DNA of 44,082 nt from JBAYSY01 sp041675885 (GTDB lineage: Bacteria; Pseudomonadota; Alphaproteobacteria; Rhodobacterales; Rhodobacteraceae), in assembly GCA_041675885.1 (NCBI GenBank), contig JBAYSY010000027.1, positions 1-44,082 on the forward strand, read 5' to 3'. Every line of letters starts with the position of its first letter. Position 1 is the stretch's first letter. Under the pieces are notes generated by a model, which was not told the origin of the DNA, made no database searches, and saw only the letters and a list, made by a program, of their open reading frames with translations. Shown piece by piece: positions 25,915-34,145 of the stretch. The position numbers and the translations under genes were made by a program.

Positions 25915-27612
25915 ATGACCAACCCGCGTCACAACATCCGCGACATCTTTCCGCCCACCGGAACCGAAATCAGCGCGAAAAGCTGGCTGACCGAGGCGCC
26001 CTTGCGGATGCTGATGAACAACCTGCACCCGGATGTGGCGGAAAACGCGCATGAGCTGGTGGTCTATGGCGGCATCGGCCGCGCCGCCCGGACGTGGGAG
26101 GATTTCGACTGTATCGTGGACACCCTGCGCGGGCTGGAGGCCGACCAGACCCTGCTGGTGCAGTCCGGCAAGCCGGTGGGCGTGTTCCGCACCCACACGG
26201 ACGCGCCCCGGGTGCTGATCGCCAACTCCAACCTCGTGCCGCACTGGGCCAACTGGGAGCATTTCCACGAACTCGACCGCAAGGGCCTGATGATGTATGG
26301 CCAGATGACCGCTGGGTCATGGATCTACATCGGCTCGCAGGGCATCGTGCAGGGCACCTACGAGACCTTCGTCGAGGCCGGGCGCCAGCATTACGGCGGC
26401 AACCTCACGGGCAAATGGATCCTGACCGCCGGGCTCGGCGGCATGGGGGGTGCGCAGCCCCTGGCCGCCGTCATGGCCGGGGCCTGCTGCCTCGCGGTGG
26501 AATGCGACGAGACCCGGGCAGATTTTCGTATCCGTACCAGATATGTGGACGAGAAAGTTCACACATTGGATGAAGCACTCGCCCTGATCGACCGCTGGAC
26601 CAGGGCGGGCGAGGCCAAGTCGGTCGCGCTGATCGGCAACGCCGCCGACGTGTTCCCAGAACTGCTCAAGCGGATGCAGGCGGGCGGCCAATTGTCGAAC
26701 GGGGGCCCCGATATCGTCACCGACCAGACCTCGGCCCATGACCCGATCCACGGCTACCTGCCGCAGGGCTGGACCCTGGCCGAATGGCGCGCGAAGCAGG
26801 AGAGCGACCCGAAGGCCGTGGACCGCGCCGCCCGCGCCTCGATGCGGGTGCATGTCGAGGCCATGGTCGGCTTCCACGACGCGGGCGTGCCCACCATCGA
26901 CTACGGCAACAACATCCGCCAGATGGCGCTGGAGGAGGGGTTCGAGCGCGCCTTCGCCTTCCCCGGCTTCGTGCCTGCCTGCATCCGGCCGCTGTTCTGC
27001 CGCGGCATCGGCCCGTTCCGCTGGTGCGCGCTTTCGGGCGATCCGGAAGACATCTACCGCACCGACGCGAAGGTGAAGGAACTGATCCCCGACGATCCGC
27101 ACCTGCACAACTGGCTCGACATGGCGCGCGAACGCATCGCCTTCCAGGGCCTGCCGGCGCGGATCTGCTGGGTCGGCCTCGGCCAGCGCCACCGGCTGGG
27201 CCTCGCGTTCAACGAGATGGTGCGCAGCGGCGAACTCAAGGCGCCGGTCGTGATCGGCCGCGACCACCTCGATTCGGGCTCGGTCGCCTCGCCCAACCGC
27301 GAGACCGAGGCGATGATGGACGGCTCGGATGCGGTCAGCGACTGGCCCTTGCTCAATGCGCTGCTGAACTGCGCATCGGGCGCCACCTGGGTCAGCCTGC
27401 ACCACGGCGGCGGCGTCGGCATGGGCTTCAGCCAGCATTCCGGCATGGTGATCTGCTGCGACGGCACCGAGGCCGCCGACCGGCGGATCGCCAATGTGCT
27501 GTGGAACGACCCCGCCACCGGCGTGATGCGCCACGCCGACGCAGGCTATCAGATCGCCATCGACTGCGCCCGCGAACACGGGCTTGATCTGCCGGGGATT
27601 CTGAAGTCCTGA
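25915..27612 (+). CDS. hutU: Urocanate hydratase
   Basis: Urocanase adds water to urocanate to form imidazolone propionate, using NAD as an electrophilic cofactor. The 565-residue length is standard. Motifs are VQSGKPVGVFRTH (residues 81-93) and LTAGLGGMGGAQPLA, the NAD-binding glycine loop. TDQTSAHDPIHGYLP, YGNNIRQMALEEG and FCRGIGPFRW follow, with FQGLPARICWVGLGQRHR and the Gly-rich LHHGGGVGMGFSQHSG towards the C-terminus. AAGGA lies 5 bases before the ATG. It is the last hut gene; a gene-end motif and then the TRAP binding-protein gene follow. Confidence 0.97.
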   Translation: MTNPRHNIRDIFPPTGTEISAKSWLTEAPLRMLMNNLHPDVAENAHELVVYGGIGRAARTWEDFDCIVDTLRGLEADQTLLVQSGKPVGVFRTHTDAPRVLIANSNLVPHWANWEHFHELDRKGLMMYGQMTAGSWIYIGSQGIVQGTYETFVEAGRQHYGGNLTGKWILTAGLGGMGGAQPLAAVMAGACCLAVECDETRADFRIRTRYVDEKVHTLDEALALIDRWTRAGEAKSVALIGNAADVFPELLKRMQAGGQLSNGGPDIVTDQTSAHDPIHGYLPQGWTLAEWRAKQESDPKAVDRAARASMRVHVEAMVGFHDAGVPTIDYGNNIRQMALEEGFERAFAFPGFVPACIRPLFCRGIGPFRWCALSGDPEDIYRTDAKVKELIPDDPHLHNWLDMARERIAFQGLPARICWVGLGQRHRLGLAFNEMVRSGELKAPVVIGRDHLDSGSVASPNRETEAMMDGSDAVSDWPLLNALLNCASGATWVSLHHGGGVGMGFSQHSGMVICCDGTEAADRRIANVLWNDPATGVMRHADAGYQIAIDCAREHGLDLPGILKS

Positions 27613-27647
27613 TCATCATCTTTCCGGAAAATACCCCCGCCGGAGGC
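27613..27647 (-). repeat. Gene-end motif copy after hutU
   Basis: The plus strand reads CATCATCTTTCC, GGAAAATACC and CCCGCCGGAGG, the inverse of the motif seen at 35611 and 39506. It begins immediately after the hutU stop. The remaining 89 bases before the next gene show no other clear signal apart from its ribosome site (AAGGAGAGA). Confidence 0.5.
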
Positions 27648-27736
27648 TTCCGCACTATCCACCGGCGCCACGGCGGGGCAGACACGCAACATCAACAGGC
27701 CGACACCGACCCCAACACCAACAAGGAGAGACGACC

Positions 27737-28825
27737 ATGAAAAGACGGCAATTCCTGACCACCGCCGGGGTGGGCGCCGCCGCCGCGACCCTCGCCACCC
27801 CCGCGCTTTCGCAGAACACCCGCCGCTGGCGGCTGCTTTCGGGCTGGCCGCGCAACCTGCCGGGGCCGGGTGTGGCGGCGCAGATGCTTGCCGACCGGAT
27901 CACCACGCTTTCGGGCGGCCGGATCGAGGTCGAACTGTTCGGCGCGGGCGAGATCGTCCCCGGCCCCGGCGTGTTCGACGCGGTGGCCGAGGGCACGGCC
28001 GAGATCTACCACGCGGTTCCCGCCTATTGGGGCTCCAAGTCCAAGGGCATCCTGCTGTTCGGCTCGCAGCCCCTGGGTCTCACCGCCAACGAGCAGCACG
28101 GCTGGATGCTGCACGGCGGCGGGCAGGCGCTTTACGACGAGATGTACGGCCGCTTCGGCCTCAAGCCCTTCCTGTGCGGCAACTCCGGCCCGCAATGGGC
28201 GGGCTGGTTCCGCAACGAGGTCCACACGCTCGACGACCTGCGCGGGCTGAAATACCGCACCACCGGCCTGAACTCCGAGGTCATGTCCAAGCTCGGCGTC
28301 GCGGTCGAGGCCATGTCCGGCCCGGCGATGTTCCAGGCGCTGCAATCGGGCGCACTGGATGCGGGCGAGTTCATCGGCCCGTGGTCCGACGCCGCGCTGG
28401 GGCTTCAGCAGGTCGCGTCCTACTACTACGACAACGGCGTGGGCGAACCCGGTTCGGCCGAGGAATGCGGGATCAACATCGACGCCTGGAACGGGCTGGA
28501 GGACGACCTGAAACAGGCGGTGCAGATCGCGGCCGAAAGCCTCTACAACGTGGTCCACACCGAATACAACACCAAGCACGCCATGGCCCTGCGCGAGTTG
28601 ATCGCCCAGGGCGTGCAGGTGCGGCAATGGCCCGAGGCGATCATCACCGCCATGGGCAACGCGATGGGCGAGATCCTTGAAGAGATGCGCAACGATTCCG
28701 ACGAACTGGTCGGGCGGATCACCGAAAGCTTCCTCGAATACCGGGGGCTGATGGCCGACTACCAGCCCCATGCCGAGGCGGCGCAGCTTGCGGCGCGCAG
28801 CCTCGATTTCACCTACGCCCGCTAG
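27737..28825 (+). CDS. TRAP transporter substrate-binding protein, TakP-like (DctP family)
   Basis: This periplasmic receptor delivers an organic acid to the TRAP membrane subunits. The 362-residue precursor begins with a twin-arginine type leader (KRRQFLTTAGVGAAAATLA, about 25 residues). The mature part has WRLLSGWPRNLPG, GNSGPQWAGWFRNEV, and LKYRTTGLNSEVM, which contains the conserved TRAP arginine that clamps a carboxylate. FIGPWSDAALGLQQVASYYYDNG follows in two blocks. These segments match TakP, the 2-oxoacid receptor of Rhodobacter sphaeroides, better than C4-dicarboxylate receptors. AAGGAGAGA precedes the ATG. It starts 124 bases after hutU in the same direction. The ligand is not determined; an imidazole-derived acid is a speculation from context. 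Confidence 0.88.
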   Translation: MKRRQFLTTAGVGAAAATLATPALSQNTRRWRLLSGWPRNLPGPGVAAQMLADRITTLSGGRIEVELFGAGEIVPGPGVFDAVAEGTAEIYHAVPAYWGSKSKGILLFGSQPLGLTANEQHGWMLHGGGQALYDEMYGRFGLKPFLCGNSGPQWAGWFRNEVHTLDDLRGLKYRTTGLNSEVMSKLGVAVEAMSGPAMFQALQSGALDAGEFIGPWSDAALGLQQVASYYYDNGVGEPGSAEECGINIDAWNGLEDDLKQAVQIAAESLYNVVHTEYNTKHAMALRELIAQGVQVRQWPEAIITAMGNAMGEILEEMRNDSDELVGRITESFLEYRGLMADYQPHAEAAQLAARSLDFTYAR

Positions 28826-28833
28826 GGCGACGA

Positions 28834-28865
28834 CGCGGCCGGGGGGTTGAATCCCCCCGGCCGCG
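28834..28865 (+). terminator. Strong hairpin between TRAP binding protein and membrane genes
   Basis: CGCGGCCGGGGGG (28834-28846), loop TTGAAT, CCCCCCGGCCGCG (28853-28865) is a perfect 13-bp GC stem starting 9 bases after the stop codon. No T tract follows, so it more likely slows 3' decay and attenuates than fully terminates. That would give more binding protein than permease. Confidence 0.65.
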
Positions 28866-28905
28866 CCTGCGATAGCGAACCGACGGGGACAGCTTGGGGA
28901 ACGGC

Positions 28906-29406
28906 ATGGAACGGATCGCGGGTGCGCTCGATCTGGTCAACCGCGCGGTCGGCGCGGTGACGATATGGCTGGCGCTGGCCATGGCGCTGTTGCAGTTCGG
29001 CGTGGTGCTGTTGCGCTACGTGTTCGGCTACAGTTCGATCTTCATCAACGAGGGCGTGCTGTATCTGCACGCCTCCATCTTCATGCTGGGGGCGGGCTAT
29101 ACGCTGCTGGCGAACGGCCATGTGCGGGTGGATATCTTCTACGCCAAGTTCGGAACCCGCGGCCGGGCCATGATCGACATTTTCGGCCATCTGGCGCTGC
29201 TGGCACCCTCGCTGCTGATCCTGCTTTACTATTCCTGGCCCACCGTGCGGCGATCCTGGGCGATCCTCGAAGGGCCGATCTCGGTCGGCGGCATCCCCGC
29301 CTCGTTTCTTTTGAAATCGCTGATCCCGGCCTTCTGCGTCCTGCTCTTGATCCAGGGCATCTCGGCGCTGATCCGCGACCTGATCCGCCTGCGCGAGGAT
29401 TCCTGA
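28906..29406 (+). CDS. TRAP transporter small membrane subunit (DctQ family)
   Basis: This 166-residue protein has four predicted membrane segments (about residues 15-37, 50-70, 90-110, 128-150). It shows the family's central motif GAGYTLLANGHVRVDIFYAKF, split here as GAGYTLLANGH and VRVDIFYAK. DctQ subunits bind the large subunit and the receptor in sodium-driven TRAP uptake. I use the ATG at 28906, with GGGGAA 4 to 5 bases upstream; an in-frame TTG at 28894 preceded by GGGGA would add four residues and cannot be excluded. Its stop TGA shares a base with the next start (TGATG), so the two subunits are translationally coupled. Confidence 0.9.
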   Translation: MERIAGALDLVNRAVGAVTIWLALAMALLQFGVVLLRYVFGYSSIFINEGVLYLHASIFMLGAGYTLLANGHVRVDIFYAKFGTRGRAMIDIFGHLALLAPSLLILLYYSWPTVRRSWAILEGPISVGGIPASFLLKSLIPAFCVLLLIQGISALIRDLIRLREDS

Positions 29407-30950
29407 TGCCGCTAGACCTGTTGATGTTCGCGGCGCTGATCGTCTTCATCCTGATCGGCTATCCGGTGGCCTTCACCATCGCGGGCGTGGCCACCGGCTT
29501 CGCGCTTCTGGGCTGGGCGCTGGATGCGTTTCCGATCAACCTGATGGGCGCGCTCGGCCAGCGGTTCTTCGCGGTGATGACCAACCCGGTTCTGACCGCG
29601 ATCCCGCTGTTCGTGCTGATGGGGGTGGTGCTGGAGAAGTCGCGCATCGCCGAGGAACTCCTGGAGACATCGGGCCGCCTGTTCGGCACCATGCGCGGCG
29701 GTTTGGGCGTGTCGGTGGTGCTGGTGGGCGCGTTGCTCGCCGCCTCGACCGGCATCGTCGGCGCCACGGTGGTGGCAATGGGGATGATCGCGCTGCCCGC
29801 CATGCTGCGAAACGGCTACAACCCGCGGCTGGCGGCGGGCACGGTCTGCACCGCGGGGACGCTGGGACAGATCATCCCGCCCTCGACCCTGCTGATCATC
29901 CTTGCCGACGTGATGTCCACCGCTTTCCAGCAGGCGCAATACCGCGAGGGGCGGTTCTCGATCGAGACGGTTTCCGTGGGCCAGACCTTCGCGGCGGCGC
30001 TGATGCCGGGGCTGATGCTGGTGGTGATCTACATCCTCTACATCGTCGTCCGGGCCTGGCTGGTGCCGGGCGATGCGCCCGCGATGCGCGAGACGCCCGA
30101 AAAGCCGTCGCGCCGGGCGATCCTCGGGGCGATCCTGCCGCCGGTCATCCTGATCTTCGCGGTGCTGGGCGCGATCCTCGGCGGCATCGCCTCGCCGAAC
30201 GAGGCGGCGAGCGTCGGCGCCATCGGCGCGATCCTGCTGGCGGGGCTGAAACAGGGGGCGTCGCGCCGGCTGGTCGTGGCGGGGGCGGCGGCGCTTCTGC
30301 TGCTGGCCCTGGTTGCGGGCACCGCGCCGGTGCGGCTGGCCCGGTCGGACACCGGGCTTTTCGAATATGCGCTGGCGACATTCTATTCCGGCCTTGCGCT
30401 GCTGGGGATCGTCGCCATCGTCGTTGCGCTGCGGGCGCTGATGCGCAGCGGCACGGCGATCCCGGCACTGACGCAGACCATGGTCATCACCTCGATGATC
30501 TTCGCCACCATCCTGATGGCCTCGTTCTTCTCGCTGGTCTTCGTCGGGCTGGGGGGCGAGCACCGGATGGCCGAGATCATCGAGGCGCTGCCGGGCGGGC
30601 CGAACGGGGCATTGTTCTTTGCCATGGCGATGGTGTTCATCCTCGGCTTCTTCCTCGACTTCGTGGAAATCTCGGTGATCCTGCTGCCCTTGATGATCCC
30701 GCCCCTGCTGATGATGGGGCATGACCCGATCTGGGTGGCGGTGCTTCTGGCGGTGAACCTGCAAACCTCGTTCCTGACACCGCCCTTCGGGTTCTCGCTG
30801 TTCTACCTGCGCGGGGCGGCGCCGCCCGAGGTGACCACCGGCATGATCTATCAAGGGGTGGTGCCCTATATCGTGTTGCAGATCGTCGCCATGTTCATCA
30901 TCTGGTTCTTCCCGACCATTGCCACCTGGCTGCCGCGGCTGGTGTTCTGA
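29406..30950 (+). CDS. TRAP transporter large membrane subunit (DctM family), extended form
   Basis: This 514-residue polytopic protein forms the sodium-coupled transport channel of the TRAP system. Family motifs include PLFVLMGVVLEKS, GIVGATVVAMGMIALPAMLR in two blocks, TAGTLGQIIPPSTLLI and the mirrored MLxxxPI-like loop in the second half. QTSFLTPPFGFSLFYLRG lies near the end. Compared with the second DctM in this window (462 residues) it has about 55 extra residues after residue 280. They contain two additional hydrophobic stretches (AALLLLALVAGTAP and ATFYSGLALLGIVAIVVAL). This longer form is common among TakM-like subunits. It overlaps the DctQ gene by one base. Confidence 0.92.
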   Translation: MPLDLLMFAALIVFILIGYPVAFTIAGVATGFALLGWALDAFPINLMGALGQRFFAVMTNPVLTAIPLFVLMGVVLEKSRIAEELLETSGRLFGTMRGGLGVSVVLVGALLAASTGIVGATVVAMGMIALPAMLRNGYNPRLAAGTVCTAGTLGQIIPPSTLLIILADVMSTAFQQAQYREGRFSIETVSVGQTFAAALMPGLMLVVIYILYIVVRAWLVPGDAPAMRETPEKPSRRAILGAILPPVILIFAVLGAILGGIASPNEAASVGAIGAILLAGLKQGASRRLVVAGAAALLLLALVAGTAPVRLARSDTGLFEYALATFYSGLALLGIVAIVVALRALMRSGTAIPALTQTMVITSMIFATILMASFFSLVFVGLGGEHRMAEIIEALPGGPNGALFFAMAMVFILGFFLDFVEISVILLPLMIPPLLMMGHDPIWVAVLLAVNLQTSFLTPPFGFSLFYLRGAAPPEVTTGMIYQGVVPYIVLQIVAMFIIWFFPTIATWLPRLVF

Positions 30951-30961
30951 GCCGGGGGGGC

Positions 30962-30979
30962 GGTGCGCTGAAGCGCACC
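30962..30979. repeat. REP-like palindrome, copy 4
   Basis: GGTGCGCTGAAGCGCACC, followed by CTACAG, begins 11 bases after the TRAP large-subunit stop. It is the same unit as at 2122 and 20093 and is the first of three stacked palindromic elements in this spacer. Confidence 0.65.
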
Positions 30980-31001
30980 CTACAGCCCACGCGACCCGCA
31001 G

Positions 31002-31021
31002 GGTGGGCAATATTGCCCACC
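31002..31021. repeat. Perfect 20-bp palindrome
   Basis: GGTGGGCAATATTGCCCACC is an exact palindrome with no loop base. Its flank CAGGGTGGGC resembles the TAGGGTGCGC edge of the REP-like unit, so the two may be variants of one family. It abuts the structured core that starts at 31021. Confidence 0.65.
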
Positions 31022-31100
31022 GCCCGGAATCAAGGCGCGGCATGCGCCGCCGGGCAGCGGGCGGTCGCCCGGAAGGGGAGCCGCTGTCCTCTGCCCTGCC
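31021..31100 (+). repeat. Structured intergenic element, short form (copy 4)
   Basis: The core is at 31021-31056: GCCCGG, AATCAA, GGCGC, loop GGCAT, GCGCC, G, CCGGGC. It is followed by AGCGGGCGG...GAGCCGCTGTCCTCTGCC, the same order as in copy 1. It is placed between the TRAP genes and the MFS gene, in a 246-base spacer that otherwise shows nothing recognisable. Confidence 0.6.
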
Positions 31101-31196
31101 CTTTTCGCTCTCGTCACTCCGCCCCGTGCATCGCCGCACAACCCGTCTGCCGCCCGGCCACTGGTGCCGCCCCGTGAAAGCGCGTATGGCCGGGGC

Positions 31197-32411
31197 ATGA
31201 CCCTTGCCGCCCCCCTTCCCGGCCGGAAGCCGCTGTCGCAGCCCGAGTTCGTCGCGCTGATCGCGATGCTGATCGCGACGGTGGCCTTCTCGATCGACGC
31301 GATGCTGCCCGCGCTGCCGCAGATCGCGGCGGAACTGAGCCCCGAGCGGCCCAACCTCGCACAGCTGATCGTCACCAGCTTCATCCTCGGGCTCGGGGTG
31401 GGCACCTTCGTCGCCGGACCGCTGTCGGACACGCTGGGGCGGCGGCCGGTGGTGATGCTGGGGGCGGGGATCTACATCATCGGCACGCTGGTCGCCTGGG
31501 CGGGGGATTCGCTGGAACTGGTGCTGGCGGGGCGCATCCTTCAGGGCTTCGGTGCCGCCGGGCCGCGCACCATCACCATCGCCATCGTGCGCGACATGTA
31601 TTCCGGGCGGTACATGGCGCGGATCATGTCGATCGCCATGATCATCTTCGCGCTGGTTCCGGCGCTTGCACCCGCGGTCGGCGCGGGGATCATCGCGCTG
31701 GCCGACTGGCGGGCGATCTTCGTGTCGTTCCTCGGCTTTGCCGCGATCTCGATCCTGTGGTTCGCCCTGCGCCAGCCCGAGACCCTGCCCGAGACCGCCC
31801 GCCGCCCGCTGCGCCTCCGGCCGCTGCTCGCCGCCATGGCCGAGGTGCTGCGCCATCCGGTGGTGCGGCTGTCGATCCTGATCCAGTCGCTGCTGTTCGG
31901 CGCGCTGTTCGCCACGATTTCCTCGATCCAGCAGATTTTCGACGTGACCTTCGGCCGGGGCGCAAGCTTTCCGGCCTGGTTCGCCGGCATCGCGCTGGTC
32001 TCGGCGCTTGCCAGCCTGGCCAATGCCGCGCTGGTGGTGCGGGTGGGGATGCGGCGGATGATCGCAACGGCGCTGGTGGCGCAGGTCGGGCTTTCGGGCG
32101 TGATGACCCTGATGACCGTGGCCGGGTTCTGGTCCGGCGGGGTCTATTTTGCCGGTTTCGTGGTCTGGGCCACCGGGCTGTTCTGCATGGCGGGGCTTAC
32201 GCTCGGCAATATCAACGCCATCGCGATGGAGCCGATGGGCCATGTCGCGGGCACCGCCGCATCGGTGATCGCCGCGCTCTCCACCATGCTGGCGATCGTG
32301 GTCGCGGTGCCGGTGGGGCTGGCCTTCGACGGAACGCCGGTGCCGCTGGCGGGCGCGATCACGCTGGTGGCGGGGGTCAGCCTTGCGCTGTTGCGCGCAT
32401 TGCCGCGCTGA
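31197..32411 (+). CDS. MFS drug-resistance exporter, Bcr/CflA type
   Basis: This 404-residue protein has twelve predicted membrane segments. The first is IAMLIATVAFSIDAMLPALPQI, given here in part; the ending DAMLPALP is typical of the DHA1 Bcr/CflA group. The loop between segments 2 and 3 carries the MFS signature GPLSDTLGRRPVVMLG, and segment 5 has ALVPALAPAVGAGI (antiporter motif C). Members export chloramphenicol-like drugs, sulfonamides or other small compounds by proton antiport. The true substrate is unknown. I chose the ATG at 31197; a GTG at 31164 would add eleven residues, and neither has a strong ribosome site. It stands between the TRAP genes and bpt. Confidence 0.88.
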   Translation: MTLAAPLPGRKPLSQPEFVALIAMLIATVAFSIDAMLPALPQIAAELSPERPNLAQLIVTSFILGLGVGTFVAGPLSDTLGRRPVVMLGAGIYIIGTLVAWAGDSLELVLAGRILQGFGAAGPRTITIAIVRDMYSGRYMARIMSIAMIIFALVPALAPAVGAGIIALADWRAIFVSFLGFAAISILWFALRQPETLPETARRPLRLRPLLAAMAEVLRHPVVRLSILIQSLLFGALFATISSIQQIFDVTFGRGASFPAWFAGIALVSALASLANAALVVRVGMRRMIATALVAQVGLSGVMTLMTVAGFWSGGVYFAGFVVWATGLFCMAGLTLGNINAIAMEPMGHVAGTAASVIAALSTMLAIVVAVPVGLAFDGTPVPLAGAITLVAGVSLALLRALPR

Positions 32412-32480
32412 CCCCGGCGTTTCCCGCTTGGCGCCCGGGCACAAGATTGCTACCGTTCGCGGCGGAAACCGGGAAACCCC

Positions 32481-33311
32481 ATGCGCCACAGCCTGCCCCT
32501 TGCGCCGCAGTTCTACGTGACGGCCCCCCAGCCCTGCCCCTATCTCGACGGGCGCAGCGAACGCAAGCTGTTCACCGCGCTTCAGGGCGAACAGGCCGAG
32601 CGGCTGAACGACGCGCTGTCGAAACAGGGGTTCCGGCGGTCGCAGAACGTGCTTTACCGGCCGTCCTGCGCCGAATGTTCGGCCTGCATGTCGGCGCGGA
32701 TCCGGGTGGCGGATTTCGCCCCGCGCCGCACCCAGCGCCGGATAGCGCGCCGCAACACCGACCTGAAGCGCAATGTCACCAGCCCCTGGGCGACCGAGGC
32801 GCAATATGCGCTGTTCCGCCGCTATCTCGACAGCCGCCACGCCGACGGCGGCATGGCCGACATGGACGTGTTCGAGTTCGCGGCGATGATCGAGGAAACC
32901 CCGATCCGCTCGCGCGTGGTGGAATATTCCCTGCCCGGGGCCGGGGCGGACGCGGCGCTGGCGGCGGTCTGCCTGACCGACCTGCTCGACGACGGGCTGA
33001 GCCTGGTCTATTCGTTCTACGAACCCGGCATGGTGTCCCGCAGCCTCGGCACCTGGGTGATCCTCGATCATGTCGAGATCGCGCGCGAGGCCGGGTTGCC
33101 CTATGTCTACCTGGGCTACTGGGTGCCCGGCAGCCGCAAGATGGGCTACAAGGCCGGGTTCGACGCGCTGGAGATCTACAAGGGCGGCATCTGGCAGCCG
33201 ATCGGCGATCCCGCAAGCCACGACGCGGCGCTGCACCCCCTGTCGGTCGATCCGATCGCCGAACAGGTGGCGCGGATCAGCCTGCCCGACGCCCTGCGCA
33301 CGCGCGGCTGA
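32481..33311 (+). CDS. bpt: Aspartate/glutamate leucyltransferase (N-end rule)
   Basis: Bpt transfers leucine from Leu-tRNA to proteins with N-terminal Asp or Glu, marking them for ClpS/ClpAP degradation in the cytoplasm. The 276-residue protein shows FYVTAPQPCPYLDGRSERKLFT at the N-terminus in two blocks. Next are the cysteine cluster FRRSQNVLYRPSC-AECSACMSARI, NTDLKR, and the GNAT-like YSFYEPGMVSRSLGTWVILD. The ending YVYLGYWVPGSRKMGYKAGF is highly conserved in arginyl/leucyl-transferases. Bacterial members with this N-terminus are Bpt; eukaryotic arginyltransferase Ate1 is the homologue. The gene starts at ATG 32481, 69 bases after the MFS gene. Confidence 0.94.
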   Translation: MRHSLPLAPQFYVTAPQPCPYLDGRSERKLFTALQGEQAERLNDALSKQGFRRSQNVLYRPSCAECSACMSARIRVADFAPRRTQRRIARRNTDLKRNVTSPWATEAQYALFRRYLDSRHADGGMADMDVFEFAAMIEETPIRSRVVEYSLPGAGADAALAAVCLTDLLDDGLSLVYSFYEPGMVSRSLGTWVILDHVEIAREAGLPYVYLGYWVPGSRKMGYKAGFDALEIYKGGIWQPIGDPASHDAALHPLSVDPIAEQVARISLPDALRTRG

Positions 33312-33421
33312 GCGCACCATCCGCCCGTTTCCCTGCGCGACCGGGCGCCCGCCCAGCCGCAACCCCCGCGTGAAACCGCCCCGCCCCGCGCGTGCCGTCG
33401 CGCAAGGATGGCGAAAAGCTG

Positions 33422-33450
33422 TTGACCGGCCCGCGGCCCGGCGGCATAGA
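33422..33450 (+). promoter_or_regulatory. Candidate promoter of the second TRAP pair
   Basis: TTGACC (33422-33427), a 17-bp spacer and CATAGA (33445-33450) lie in the 275-base spacer between bpt and the second DctQ gene. No other signal is clear in this spacer. The untranslated leader would be about 130 bases. Confidence 0.35.
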
Positions 33451-33586
33451 CAGGCACCCGCGCAGCGGGACAAGCCCATCCGGAGACCCGTCCGGGCCGC
33501 CAGCCCGGGACTCGCCCCGGAACACGGACATGACCCGCCCGTGGACCCGGGCCGGAAGGATACGGACAGGCAGGGAGGAACCCGGA

Positions 33587-34138
33587 TTGGCCTTTCTCGC
33601 GATGATCATGCGGTTCATCAACGGCATCAACCGCACGGTCGGCAATGTGCTGTGCTGGCTTGCGGTGGCGATCGTGCTGGTCTGCTTCTGGGTGGTGGTC
33701 GAACGCTACCTGTTCACGACCACAAGGCTGTGGATGCAGGATCTCTATGTCTGGCTGAACGGTGCGATGTTCACCGGGGTCGCGGGTTTCGCGCTGCTGC
33801 GCAACGACCATGTGCGGGTCGATATCCTCTACCGCCCGGCCCAGGACCGGACCAAGGCGCTCCTGGACCTGATCGGCGTCCTCGTCTTCCTGCTGCCGTT
33901 CATGTATGTCGTCTGGGTCTATGTCTATCCCAACGTCATGCGCTCCTGGCTGCGCCATGAGGCGTCGGCCAACGTGGGCGGGATGCCCGGGCTCTTCGTC
34001 CTGCGCAGCTTCATCCTGGTCTTCGCGACGCTGGTCGCGCTTCAGGGCGTGTCGATGGTGATCCGCTCGATCCTGACACTGGCGCGGCGCGAGGATCTGA
34101 TCCCCGAACGCTACCGCTATTCCTACGGTACGGAGTGA
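33587..34138 (+). CDS. TRAP transporter small membrane subunit (DctQ family), TTG start
   Basis: This 183-residue protein has four hydrophobic segments (about 20-42, 55-75, 95-118, 138-160) and the motif FALLRNDHVRVDILYRP, equivalent to the DctQ signature in the first TRAP set. The start is decided by the ribosome site: GGGAGGAA at 33573-33580 is six bases before TTG 33587. The ATGs at 33602 and 33608 would lie too far away and the ATG at 33530 lacks a site. The tail (LARREDLIPERYRYSY) is charged and cytoplasmic. A DctM gene follows after 7 bases. No binding-protein gene is adjacent, so the receptor must be encoded elsewhere or shared. Confidence 0.87.
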   Translation: MAFLAMIMRFINGINRTVGNVLCWLAVAIVLVCFWVVVERYLFTTTRLWMQDLYVWLNGAMFTGVAGFALLRNDHVRVDILYRPAQDRTKALLDLIGVLVFLLPFMYVVWVYVYPNVMRSWLRHEASANVGGMPGLFVLRSFILVFATLVALQGVSMVIRSILTLARREDLIPERYRYSYGTE

Positions 34139-34145
34139 ATTCCCG

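Noticed and set aside
29412..33479. Open frame of 1355 codons on the minus strand across the TRAP, MFS and bpt genes
   Set aside because: It is antisense to four well-supported genes, is dominated by Arg, His, Gly, Asp and Gln, and matches no family. Such frames arise from the lack of stop codons in GC-rich DNA.
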